This document shows, piece after piece, positions 1 through 7,881 of a stretch of DNA of 33,142 nucleotides. The notes under the pieces are model-generated. The model was not told the origin of the DNA and ran no database searches. It saw only the letters and a program-made list of their open reading frames with translations. Both the position numbers and the translations under genes were made by a program. The stretch spans positions 62,860 through 96,001 of the forward strand of contig CADADN010000047.1 of assembly GCA_902786665.1 (NCBI GenBank). Direction: 5' to 3'. Source of the DNA: an uncultured Prevotellaceae bacterium (GTDB lineage: Bacteria > Bacteroidota > Bacteroidia > Bacteroidales > Bacteroidaceae). Position 1 is the first letter of the stretch. Each line of letters begins with the position of its first letter.

Positions 1-72
1 TTTTCTTGCCTTTTTATTTCTTTTTTTAAGCGAAGCGTTTTTTAATTAATTGTTATTCAGATGGATGCAGAC

Positions 73-104
73 TTGTGTATAAAGATCAGCCTCAAGGGGA
101 GGGG
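73..104. repeat. Left arm of a 32-nt inverted repeat found near both window ends
   Basis: Bases 73-92 are the exact reverse complement of 33076-33095 (20 of 20). After two mismatched bases, 95-104 (AGGGGAGGGG) matches the complement of 33064-33073. The copy lies in the 346-nt non-coding stretch before pyrH; apart from this repeat and the pyrH promoter I see only AT-rich sequence there. The function is unknown; it reads like a dispersed intergenic repeat. Confidence 0.8.
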
Positions 105-290
105 TCAGGGGTGGGGTCTGTAACTTCAACGCCAAGAGGACAACATAGACATATCACGGGGGTTAGAGACGTATTCGCGTGAAACAATCTTCAATGCGGA
201 AAACCAAATACCCCACCCTCGTATGGAGGTTGTGTTGTTGTAAATATGAAAAAACTTTGCAAGAGTAGCAAATAAATGAGGAATTTTGAC

Positions 291-298
291 TACTTTTG
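291..298 (+). promoter_or_regulatory. Probable -7 element of the pyrH promoter
   Basis: TACTTTTG fits the Bacteroidetes -7 consensus TAnnTTTG and lies 48 nt before the pyrH ATG. No TTTG occurs at the usual 19-21 nt spacing upstream; the nearest is at 256-259, so the -33 element is weak or absent. Confidence 0.6.
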
Positions 299-346
299 CA
301 ACAAGAAAAACATCATTTAATACGATAACCACAAAAATCAAATCTT

Positions 347-1057
347 ATGGCACGATTCAAGAGAATATTGTTGAAACTCAGTGGCGAGAGCCTCATGGGC
401 AAACAGGGACATGGTATCGACCCTGAGCGCTTGGCTGATTACGCCAAGCAAGTGAAGGAAATCCACGAGATGGGAGTGCAGATAGGCATCGTCATCGGAG
501 GCGGCAACATCTTCCGAGGGTTGTCTGGTGCGACGAAGGGTTTCGACCGCGTGAAAGGCGACCAGATGGGAATGCTCGCCACTGTGATCAACGCACTGGC
601 ACTCTCCTCTGCACTCACCACCGAAGGTGTGGCCAACAAAGTCCTTACCGCCATCCGCATGGAACCCATCGGGGAGTTCTACTCCAAATGGAAGGCCATC
701 GAAGAGATGGAGGCCGGCAAGGTGTGCATCTTCTCCGGCGGCACAGGACAGCCTTATTTCACCACCGACACGGGTTCCTCACTGCGTGGCGTGGAAATCG
801 AGGCCGACGTGATGCTCAAAGGCACGAGGGTGGATGGCATCTACACCGCCGACCCGGAAAAAGACCCCACAGCAGTGAAGTTCGACGATATCACCTATGA
901 TGAAATCCTCGAGCGCGGTCTGAAAATCATGGACCTCTCCGCCGTCGTCATGTGCAACGACAACAACCTCCCCATCTATGTCTTCAACATGGATGTCGTG
1001 GGCAACCTCAAAAAGGTCATCGAGGGCGAACCCATCGGAACGTACGTCCACAGCTGA
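347..1057 (+). CDS. pyrH: UMP kinase (uridylate kinase)
   Basis: This cytoplasmic enzyme phosphorylates UMP to UDP with ATP, an essential step of pyrimidine nucleotide synthesis. The 236-residue length is normal for bacterial PyrH of the amino acid kinase fold. Visible motifs are the N-terminal LKLSGES phosphate-binding segment (residues 9-15), GGGNIFRG at 51-58, and the GGTGQPYFTTDT segment at about 131-142, typical of PyrH. The ATG at 347 begins MARFKRILLKLSGE, the expected family N-terminus, and follows a -7 element by 48 nt. In many bacteria pyrH is followed by frr; here the next gene is convergent, with a strong hairpin between, so pyrH is probably monocistronic. Confidence 0.97.
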   Translation: MARFKRILLKLSGESLMGKQGHGIDPERLADYAKQVKEIHEMGVQIGIVIGGGNIFRGLSGATKGFDRVKGDQMGMLATVINALALSSALTTEGVANKVLTAIRMEPIGEFYSKWKAIEEMEAGKVCIFSGGTGQPYFTTDTGSSLRGVEIEADVMLKGTRVDGIYTADPEKDPTAVKFDDITYDEILERGLKIMDLSAVVMCNDNNLPIYVFNMDVVGNLKKVIEGEPIGTYVHS

Positions 1058-1126
1058 TTTTTTTATCACGAATTAGAGAATTGGAGAATTACCTGCGCAC
1101 GATTTCAACAAGAATGGCGGTGCGAC

Positions 1127-1160
1127 CGTAAGGGCGAGTCTTGTGCCCGCCCGCATTATC
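1127..1160. repeat. Copy 1 of a dispersed GGGCG...CGCCC hairpin repeat
   Basis: A segment beginning CGTAAGGGCGAGTCTTGTGC recurs in the same orientation at 26881-26912 with about three mismatches over the first 27 bases. Each copy can form a small GC stem (GGGCG/CGCCC) around TCTTG. The DNA between it and pyrH (1058-1126) also has a short degenerate GAATTAGA-type repeat. Confidence 0.6.
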
Positions 1161-1190
1161 AAGGGGGTGTGCTGAAAAGCACACCCCCTT
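1161..1190. terminator. Strong hairpin between convergent pyrH and the SusCD operon
   Basis: A perfect 13-bp stem (AAGGGGGTGTGCT with AGCACACCCCCTT) closes a GAAA loop. It lies 103 nt after the pyrH stop and 30 nt after the stop of the convergent lipoprotein gene, so it could serve both. There is no long U tract on either side, only AT-rich sequence, so termination is inferred from position and stability. Confidence 0.7.
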
Positions 1191-1219
1191 GAAATATTAG
1201 GAACTGAAATAATAATGTA

Positions 1220-1786
1220 TCAGTCGTTCTCTACGAGGCCAGAGTAGCGGATGCCGCTGACCTTGTACTTGGCATAGCCGTCATCGGGATACCAGGGGTC
1301 GTTGGTGTATTTCACGTAGAAGACGATGGAGTCGGCCGGCGAACCATTCTTCTGTCTTCCAGCACCCTTGAGAATCTTTCCTTGCTCGATGGTGATGCCG
1401 TATGAACCAGAGAGGTTCTCGGCATTGTTCGACGAGAAGGTGAGATTGTTCTGGTCGATGCTCACCAAATTCTTGAAGGAATAGTTAGGATAGGCAGGAT
1501 TGCCATAATAAGCTCCCAGGTCAAACCACCCCATGTCGTCGATCCACATCTGTGAGGGCGAATTGCTTGCGGTGTTGTAGGTGAGCAGCAAAATCCTTTC
1601 CTCATCATATCCAAAGTAGTGTTCACCACCATCTATGGGGTTGCCGCTGTCGTCGACGGCATCGATGTCCACATACCATTGACCAGCCATGCTCTCGGTG
1701 GCGGTGCCTCCGATTTCCTCCTTGTCACAAGAGGTGAAAGTCAAGCCAAGCAACAATGTTGCTGCAAAATATACTATTTTCTTCAT
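1220..1786 (-). CDS. Small outer-membrane lipoprotein, last gene of the SusCD operon
   Basis: This 188-residue protein starts with a lipoprotein signal peptide ending at the lipobox TFTSC (Cys20), followed by acidic DKEE, which in Bacteroidetes is compatible with surface export. The mature part begins with an AGQWYVDIDAV segment and is rich in beta-strand-like stretches and aromatic residues, suggesting a lipocalin-like or lipid-binding-type barrel; I cannot name the family with certainty. It follows the 232-residue lipoprotein gene by only 17 nt and is the last of four co-oriented genes. By position it may be an accessory surface lipoprotein of the SusC/SusD transporter, equivalent in place to BT2261 of B. 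thetaiotaomicron. That equivalence is inference from gene order. Confidence 0.75.
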   Translation of the reverse strand: MKKIVYFAATLLLGLTFTSCDKEEIGGTATESMAGQWYVDIDAVDDSGNPIDGGEHYFGYDEERILLLTYNTASNSPSQMWIDDMGWFDLGAYYGNPAYPNYSFKNLVSIDQNNLTFSSNNAENLSGSYGITIEQGKILKGAGRQKNGSPADSIVFYVKYTNDPWYPDDGYAKYKVSGIRYSGLVEND

Positions 1787-1803
1787 ATCCTATTGTTGCT
1801 AAG

Positions 1804-2502
1804 TTATTTTGTTAACGTTACAGTGAAAGGAGCATCGAAGTCCATATTCAGAGACACCGTACCCGTTGCGGGGTCATAAGAGCCGTCGAGCAACGTAGGC
1901 TTGTCGTCTCCCCAATACCAGTTTCCAGCTTCGACCACCTCGATGGTGTTGTCGGGGTTGAGTTTGAGGGTAGCCTCAAGGAAGAAGTCGTATCCATAGG
2001 CATCATATCCTGGAAAGCGTCCGTAGCAGTAGAAGCCACCGGCGAGGTCGTTGATTTCATAAGTGCCATCGCCATTGTCAGTAATGCTGATGGGGGCATT
2101 GAAGTAATGCCTGCTACCATACTGGCTCTCACCGAAATAGAGGCTGGCGAAGTTGTTCTTGTCCACCACGGCCACCGTACGCGAAGCAGAAGCAGGGAAT
2201 CCATCGGGATTGACCACACTGTAGTTGAGTGTGTAGAATCCCATTTTGTTGGTGTTCACGGTTCCTGTGGTGACGATTTTGTCAGAGACATCCTCTCCAC
2301 CCATGGTAGCCGTGCACCCCGGGTCGTTGAAAGCGCTACCCAGCTGTGTGGTCATATATTCATCGCCGTTGAGTTCCAAAATGGCGTAGTATGTGATACG
2401 GCTCTTGCCTTCCGACTCATCATCGTCGCAGCTGGTGAACACGGTCGGAGTTGCCAGTGCGAGCAAAGCAGCAAATAATATGTTCTTTTTCATTTTTTTC
2501 AT
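1804..2502 (-). CDS. Surface lipoprotein with an Ig-like (DUF5011/5012-type) domain
   Basis: This 232-residue lipoprotein has its lipobox at VFTSC (Cys25), followed by DDDESEG, an acidic export-type sequence. Residues about 35-115 resemble the bacterial Ig-like domain class DUF5011/DUF5012: a GxxFxDPGCTA segment, then GFYTLNYSVVNPDG and a closing RTVAVVD strand. The C-terminal half looks like a second beta-rich domain. The gene lies 14 nt after susD. Such proteins sit beside SusC/SusD pairs as auxiliary surface lipoproteins that help capture or gate the substrate. A second in-frame ATG three codons later (2493) is an equally plausible start, because the signal peptide remains intact. Confidence 0.8.
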   Translation of the reverse strand: MKKMKKNILFAALLALATPTVFTSCDDDESEGKSRITYYAILELNGDEYMTTQLGSAFNDPGCTATMGGEDVSDKIVTTGTVNTNKMGFYTLNYSVVNPDGFPASASRTVAVVDKNNFASLYFGESQYGSRHYFNAPISITDNGDGTYEINDLAGGFYCYGRFPGYDAYGYDFFLEATLKLNPDNTIEVVEAGNWYWGDDKPTLLDGSYDPATGTVSLNMDFDAPFTVTLTK

Positions 2503-2516
2503 CTTTTAGGTAATTA

Positions 2517-4034
2517 TCATTGTTGTGCCCAGAAGATAGGTTTCAGATAGTCGGCATTCTCAAACTTAGGCGCATTGCCATTGCTTGAAGAGGAAGAGGA
2601 GGCAAACGGCCAGCGCTCGATGAGGTGGTTGTTTCCGATGTTACCGTCCACCTGTATGGGTGTATAGAGCGTGCCCGGCTGATAGAGTTGCGGAGCGTAT
2701 GCATCAGTGTCGATGTTATAGAGCTGAGCACCCGTCACTGTGCCGAAGGCTGGGTAACGGAGGCGGCGCAACTCACACCACGACTCGAAGTTGTTGACAC
2801 CAGCGAGAGCCACCCACTTGGCGATGCCCAGCACCTTCTTGTAGGCGCCTTGGTCATAAGGATTGCGTGCGATGTACTCGTCGGCACCACCCACGCCAGC
2901 AGAAGCGAAGGAAGCCTGCACGGCGGCGGCATAGTGTGCAGCAGCCGAAGCCACATCGTTCTTGCGAGCAAAGTATTCAGCGATGAAGAACTCTGTCTCG
3001 GCCACGGTGATGAGATATACCGGCGAATTGTAAGCCATCTTAGGACGACACCAGTAGGCTGACTTGTAGTTGTCTGTAGTGGAGAAGTTGGTTCCCGACA
3101 CGCCACCAGTGAACTCACCCGAGCCGTTGGGATCGAAGAAAGCAGCAAGACGCGGGTCCTCATAGACCACATCACCATTGGCATCTTTCAACTGCATGGT
3201 ACCCACGAGTGCGAGGTTGGCAGTGACGTTGATCTGGGTGGAGCCGAAGGAGGTGGAGAACTCCTCAGAAAAATAGGGGTTCATCTGTCCTGTCTCATTG
3301 CTCCAGCAGCTGGTGTAAGCCACATCTTCAGTAGGCAGGTTGCCCTCGCTGATGATGGCAGCGATTTGAGCATCGACACTTGCCACGCCACTCTCACGAG
3401 AGAGAATCTTGAGTTTCAAGGCGTTGGCGAACTTGATCCAGTTGGAGGCATTCTGTCCTTTGTAAAGGAAGTTGGTAGCCACCACATCATTGGCATTGGC
3501 CTTGGCAAGCGCCTCATCCAGTTCTTTCAAGATGCCTTCATAGACCACGGACCCTTCATCGTAGTGAGGTGAGGAGTTGCTGATGTCGAGTGCCTCGGAA
3601 TAAGGCACGCTTCCATAGCAGTCGACCAAGGCCTGGAGGGTGAAGCAACGCAAGGTTGTGGCAGCGAGGACAGTGCCCCATTCCTCATTCTTCTCCGCCA
3701 AATTCTTGATGGTCTGCAAGTTTTTCAGCGCCACGCGGTTGAGTTGTGAATAAGCGCTTGAAGAGCGCACAGGCGACATGGTGAACTGTGAGTAGTCCAC
3801 ATAGTTGCTGGTGCCGAACATATGAGCATAGTGCTGAGAGAAATACCCTCCAGGAATGCGAAGGAGGTTGCCATAGGTGGCAGCTAGACCCATTTCGGCA
3901 GCAGGCAGCATGATGCTGGGCGTCATATTCTCCTCAGTGGGAGAGTTGGGATCCTGGTTGATGTCCAAGTAACTGTCGCAAGAAGCGACGGCCATGCCCA
4001 GGATGATGGTTGAGATGATTGTTAATTTTTTCAT
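2517..4034 (-). CDS. SusD/RagB-like nutrient-binding outer-membrane lipoprotein
   Basis: The 505-residue product has a lipoprotein signal peptide with lipobox VASC (Cys19), then DSYLDINQDPNSPTEEN. This start of the mature protein is typical of the SusD-like group annotated as nutrient-binding outer membrane lipoprotein (SusD-like_2 type) rather than classical starch SusD. The helix-rich body has TPR-like segments, such as ETEFFIAEYFARK near residue 350, and a late NNFESWCELRRLRYP motif that is characteristic of the family. SusD proteins form the lid over the SusC barrel. The gene starts 20 nt after the SusC stop, so the two are co-transcribed and presumably form one complex. The substrate cannot be read from the sequence; the gene set favours oligopeptides over glycans because no polysaccharide-lyase, GH or sulfatase genes adjoin the operon. 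Confidence 0.93.
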   Translation of the reverse strand: MKKLTIISTIILGMAVASCDSYLDINQDPNSPTEENMTPSIMLPAAEMGLAATYGNLLRIPGGYFSQHYAHMFGTSNYVDYSQFTMSPVRSSSAYSQLNRVALKNLQTIKNLAEKNEEWGTVLAATTLRCFTLQALVDCYGSVPYSEALDISNSSPHYDEGSVVYEGILKELDEALAKANANDVVATNFLYKGQNASNWIKFANALKLKILSRESGVASVDAQIAAIISEGNLPTEDVAYTSCWSNETGQMNPYFSEEFSTSFGSTQINVTANLALVGTMQLKDANGDVVYEDPRLAAFFDPNGSGEFTGGVSGTNFSTTDNYKSAYWCRPKMAYNSPVYLITVAETEFFIAEYFARKNDVASAAAHYAAAVQASFASAGVGGADEYIARNPYDQGAYKKVLGIAKWVALAGVNNFESWCELRRLRYPAFGTVTGAQLYNIDTDAYAPQLYQPGTLYTPIQVDGNIGNNHLIERWPFASSSSSSNGNAPKFENADYLKPIFWAQQ

Positions 4035-4054
4035 ACGTTTTGTCCTCCTTCAAA

Positions 4055-7000
4055 TTAGAATTTAACACCTACGTTGAAACCGAAAGTGCGGCAGCTTGGG
4101 TTGACATACAACTCACCGAACTGTCCATCGAGGTCATTACCATCGGTACTACCCTCCGGGTCGATGTAAGTGTTGCTCTTATGTGTCCAAGTAAACACGT
4201 TGTTGCAGAATACGGACAGGTTGATGTCGCTCAGGTAGAGTTTGCTCACCAGCGACTTGGGCAGGCTGTATGACAGAGTGATGTTACGCAGTTTGACATA
4301 CGACCTGTCAAGGAGGTAAGACTCACCGCCTTGTCCCCATCCATACTTGTTGTAATAATCCTGATAGCTGGTGTTGTTCAGATAAATCGGCTGGTTGTTC
4401 TCCACATACTGGGGAGCATCGGCAGTACCTACATTCACTACGGAGTTGGGGATGACGAACGGGCGACGCTCGTTGTACAGGGTCACCTCGCCATTGCCGG
4501 TGAACTGCATCAGGTTCTTGGTGCGTGAGAACATGTATCCACCCTTGCGGATGTCCAATGCTGCGCTGAGCGACAATCCCTTCCAAGTCAAGGCCGTGGT
4601 GACGCCACCGGTCCAGTCGGGATTCATGTTCTTGCCAGTATCTTGCAAGTCGGCAGTCAGGATGGGTTGTCCGCTTGCATCGACGATGATTTTCCCGTCG
4701 GCAGTGTATTGAGGCAGGTAGGTATAGAACTCACCCAAGGGGTTGCCTTCCTCAGCATACATGTATACGGCATCGTTTCCAGCGGAGAAGCTATTGATGA
4801 CCGTCTTTCCTCCTTCGAGGCTTGCCGGCATGGAAAGCACCTTGTTGGTATTCTTGGCGAAGTTGAAGCCCAAATCCCAGCGGAAGTCCCTTGTACGAAT
4901 GGGCGTAGTGTTGACGAGCAACTCAATACCGCGGTTGCGCACATTACCGAAGTTGGTCACCATATAGGCATATCCTGTAGCGGGGTCGACAGGCAAGGTA
5001 AAGATCTGGTCATCTGTCTCACGGTTGTAGTACGCGAAGTCCACATTGATGCGGTTGCCGAAGAATGCCAGGTTGAGACCCACCTCATACTCGGTGGTCA
5101 TCTCCGGTTTCAGGCTTGAGCTACCGATGGTGGCAGACTCTTGGAAAGCATTGACACCGCTCATCGGGAAGCTTGCTACATCTGATCCGTAATAAGCGCG
5201 TGACGTGCCTTGGATGAAGCGAGCCGAAGTTTGATAGGGGCTTGCGTCATTACCTGTCTTACCGTATGCGAGACGAATCTTACCAAAGTCGAGGATGTCG
5301 TTCTTGGGGATGAGCCTGGTGAAGATCCAGCTCAGTGTCACACCGGGATAGAAGTAGCTGTTGTCATCGATGGGGAGCGTGCTCGACCAGTCGTTGCGAG
5401 CAGTCAGTCCGAGATAGAGCATGTCGTCCCATCCCAAGGTGACGTCTCCAAAGAGACCGACAAGACGTCTCTTCGACTGGCTCTCTCCCAAAGAAGACTT
5501 GGTAGCGCCATTGCTCAAGTCCCAGAACCCGGTGTTGAATGTCAAGAGGTCCGTTTGGCCATACATATTAGTACTGTAACGCTCATTCATGTTGACACCG
5601 GCAACGATGTTCACATCCAGTTTGCCATCGAGGTATTTGTCATTCCAATTGGCCAGGAAATCATGGTTGGTCTCATAACCTCTACGATAACGAGTAAACA
5701 CCCAACCATCCTGATTCATTTCGCTGGGAGCATATCCATAATTCTCATTGATGAGGGCGTCGTCAAGGGTGATTTGAGGCATACCAAGCTTAATGTCGTA
5801 ATCAGTGTAGTCAAAACCGAAACGATAGGTAAGAGTCAACTGCCTCAGGGGTTTGATGTCAGCCTGGATCCTACCATGGATCTGCTTGGCATCATTGCTG
5901 TTGTGGTTGTTTGCAATAGCCCAATAGGGGTTGGTGATGCCGTATGGCGTGTACCAAGCCTCAGGTGTGTTGAACGGGCTGGAGAGGTCCTTGCGGTCGA
6001 CAAGGGAGATGTCGCGCGGGAATTCGAGGATACCGTCGATGAACGATGTACCCTGATAGGAGCCCACAAGGTTGGTCTTGGTCTTGGCAAAGTCGATGCC
6101 AGAAGTCAACTTGAACCATTTGACGGGTTCGTAGCTGCTATTGAATGCTATGGTGTTACGCTTGTATTTGTCCTTGCTGCCCGGAATGATGCCGTCGTCG
6201 CCCGAATAGCCGTAGCTCAGGTAATAGGTCATCTTCTGGTCGTCGGACACACCACTGAGTGAAACGCTATGGTTGGTGGACACACCTGTCTCGAAGAAGT
6301 CCTCGATGTTGCTTTCAATGGCGGAGTACTCATGGATGAGTTGCTGGTGATTCCAGATAGGACCATAGACTTGCGTCGAACCGTCGAGTTCAGGACCCCA
6401 GGAACCATTCTCAATGAAGGTCTGCTGTCCGTTCCATCCTTGTCCGAACTTGTTTTGGAACTTGGGCAGTGTCGACACCCGTCTCCACTGTACGCTACCA
6501 TCATAGCTAATGGAGAAGTTGCGTGCCCCATTGGCCTTGCCACTCTTGGTGGTGATGACGATGACACCGTTGGCAGCGCGGCTACCATAGAGTGCGGTGG
6601 CTGCAGCACCTTTCAGCACGGTCATCGACTCGATGTCGGAGCTGTTGATGTTGGATATACCACCCATGGCCTGCTGCTGACCTTGCTGGAGCTCTGTAGT
6701 CTGCTGGAGGGGTACACCATCGACGACATACAAAGGTTGGTTGTTGCCATTGATGGAGCTGAAACCACGGATGATCACGGAGTTGGCCGTGCCCGGGTCA
6801 GACGAACTAGCATTCACCTGCACACCAGCCACCTTGCCAGCGAGTGAAGAAGTGACATCGGTCAAGCGTCCGGCAATCAGTTCGTCATTATCAAGCGTCT
6901 GAGCCGAATAACCAAGTGTCTTCTGCTGTCTGCTGATACCCATGGCAGTGACAACCACCTCGTCGAGCAAGGTGTCATCAGACAAGAGCCTGATGCGCAT

Positions 7001-7264
7001 GTTGGGTGCGGCAGTCACCTCCATCGTCTGCATGCCCACATAGGAAATGCGGAGGGTGCTGTTTCTACTCGGAACGTCCAAAGAGAACTTTCCGTCAACA
7101 TCGGTCACCGTACCCTGTGATGTGCCCACAATCTGGACGGTGGCGCCCACGACAGGCATACCATCCTCCTGCGAGACCACAGTTCCCGTGACCCGAGTTT
7201 GTGCCATCGCCACTGCACATGTCATGCAGAGGCAGGCAAGTAACATAGTTAACTTTTTAATCAT
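4055..7264 (-). CDS. SusC/RagA-family TonB-dependent outer-membrane transporter
   Basis: This 1069-residue protein carries a signal peptide (MIKKLTMLLACLCMTCAVAMA). It is followed by a carboxypeptidase-regulatory-like domain at about 24-100 (TGTVVSQEDGMPVVGATV) and then the SusC signature region DEVVVTAMGISRQQKTLGYS that leads into the TonB plug. The plug includes LAGKVAGVQV and VIIRGFSSINGNNQPLYVVD. The rest is a beta-barrel ending in FGFNVGVKF with a terminal aromatic residue. The open frame extends to a GTG at 7276, but the ATG at 7264 starts right at the signal peptide and is preferred. It heads a four-gene operon with a consensus promoter at 7417-7447 and about 140 nt of leader. The role is TonB-energised import across the outer membrane together with the SusD partner. 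Confidence 0.95.
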   Translation of the reverse strand: MIKKLTMLLACLCMTCAVAMAQTRVTGTVVSQEDGMPVVGATVQIVGTSQGTVTDVDGKFSLDVPSRNSTLRISYVGMQTMEVTAAPNMRIRLLSDDTLLDEVVVTAMGISRQQKTLGYSAQTLDNDELIAGRLTDVTSSLAGKVAGVQVNASSSDPGTANSVIIRGFSSINGNNQPLYVVDGVPLQQTTELQQGQQQAMGGISNINSSDIESMTVLKGAAATALYGSRAANGVIVITTKSGKANGARNFSISYDGSVQWRRVSTLPKFQNKFGQGWNGQQTFIENGSWGPELDGSTQVYGPIWNHQQLIHEYSAIESNIEDFFETGVSTNHSVSLSGVSDDQKMTYYLSYGYSGDDGIIPGSKDKYKRNTIAFNSSYEPVKWFKLTSGIDFAKTKTNLVGSYQGTSFIDGILEFPRDISLVDRKDLSSPFNTPEAWYTPYGITNPYWAIANNHNSNDAKQIHGRIQADIKPLRQLTLTYRFGFDYTDYDIKLGMPQITLDDALINENYGYAPSEMNQDGWVFTRYRRGYETNHDFLANWNDKYLDGKLDVNIVAGVNMNERYSTNMYGQTDLLTFNTGFWDLSNGATKSSLGESQSKRRLVGLFGDVTLGWDDMLYLGLTARNDWSSTLPIDDNSYFYPGVTLSWIFTRLIPKNDILDFGKIRLAYGKTGNDASPYQTSARFIQGTSRAYYGSDVASFPMSGVNAFQESATIGSSSLKPEMTTEYEVGLNLAFFGNRINVDFAYYNRETDDQIFTLPVDPATGYAYMVTNFGNVRNRGIELLVNTTPIRTRDFRWDLGFNFAKNTNKVLSMPASLEGGKTVINSFSAGNDAVYMYAEEGNPLGEFYTYLPQYTADGKIIVDASGQPILTADLQDTGKNMNPDWTGGVTTALTWKGLSLSAALDIRKGGYMFSRTKNLMQFTGNGEVTLYNERRPFVIPNSVVNVGTADAPQYVENNQPIYLNNTSYQDYYNKYGWGQGGESYLLDRSYVKLRNITLSYSLPKSLVSKLYLSDINLSVFCNNVFTWTHKSNTYIDPEGSTDGNDLDGQFGELYVNPSCRTFGFNVGVKF

Positions 7265-7416
7265 AAACTCTCTCACTAATTAATATAATAATGTATATGT
7301 ATTAATTCATTTCCAAGAACATCCCTTTATAGGGGCGATTAGGTTGGGCGTGCTCTTTCTCTATGCAGATACAGGTGATGTCACTGCTTGCTTGTGTACC
7401 TATATAAGTTGGTGGG

Positions 7417-7447
7417 CAAAATTAAACATTTTTTGCATAATCACAAA
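7417..7447 (-). promoter_or_regulatory. Bacteroidetes-type promoter of the susC operon
   Basis: On the minus strand TTTG (7447-7444), a 19-nt spacer and TAATTTTG (7424-7417) match the -33/-7 consensus exactly. Transcription would start about 140 nt before the susC ATG, leaving a substantial AT-rich leader. Confidence 0.8.
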
Positions 7448-7528
7448 AATTTTAAGTGAAAATGTGTGGAAAGTTGGTAAAACAGAGACAAAAAGAGGGA
7501 AAAAACGAACAATAAGGCATCTTTTTGA

Positions 7529-7571
7529 CACTAAAAAGAGGATATTTATTGCAATTTTATGTTTTTAGTGT
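7529..7571. promoter_or_regulatory. 10-bp inverted repeat between divergent susC and gdhA promoters
   Basis: ACACTAAAAA (7529-7538) and TTTTTAGTGT (7562-7571) are perfect inverted copies separated by 23 AT-rich bases. They lie between the susC promoter and the gdhA promoter. The element may be an operator or a hairpin; which one cannot be decided from sequence. Confidence 0.4.
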
Positions 7572-7580
7572 AAGAAACAC

Positions 7581-7690
7581 ATCAAATAGGAGGAAATAGG
7601 AAGTTTTAGGAGGAAACTGGAGAGAATAGGAGGCAATAGGAGATGATAGGAAGAAAAGGTGGTGATAAGAGATGATAGGAGAAAAAGGGA
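7581..7690. repeat. Degenerate 10-nt-period AGGA-rich array (site 1)
   Basis: About ten successive decamers carry the core (A/T)TAGG at the same phase, for example AATAGG AGGAAATAGG, TTTTAGGAGG, AATAGGAGGC and GATAGGAAGA. The array fills much of the 604-nt gap between susC and gdhA, upstream of the gdhA promoter. Similar decamer arrays occur at 9281-9336, 15914-15998 (other strand) and 18645-18695. Confidence 0.75.
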
Positions 7691-7789
7691 GATGCAGAGG
7701 GGCAAGAGGGTACTTTTTGCCGTTTTATTCTACAAAAAGGCAAAAAAGTGACTTTTTTCATCATTTTTCGATATTTTTCTTTCATTTTG

Positions 7790-7820
7790 TTTGGTGTTTT
7801 GGATATTATGCTTACCTTTG
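7790..7820 (+). promoter_or_regulatory. Bacteroidetes-type promoter of gdhA
   Basis: TTTG at 7790-7793, a 19-nt spacer and TACCTTTG at 7813-7820 fit the consensus. The element ends 61 nt before the gdhA ATG, giving a short leader. Confidence 0.8.
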
Positions 7821-7881
7821 CACACGAAATGTAAGAAGAATCAACAAATTTCAAACAACCCAATAAAAAAGTAAAAAGATT

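Noticed and set aside
126-341. 71-residue minus-strand ORF before pyrH
   Set aside because: It covers the pyrH promoter, lacks any recognisable motif and runs through the intergenic repeat area; most likely a chance ORF.
5210-6262. 350-residue plus-strand ORF inside susC
   Set aside because: It is antisense to a well-supported SusC barrel and has no family features; codon bias of susC explains the long open frame.
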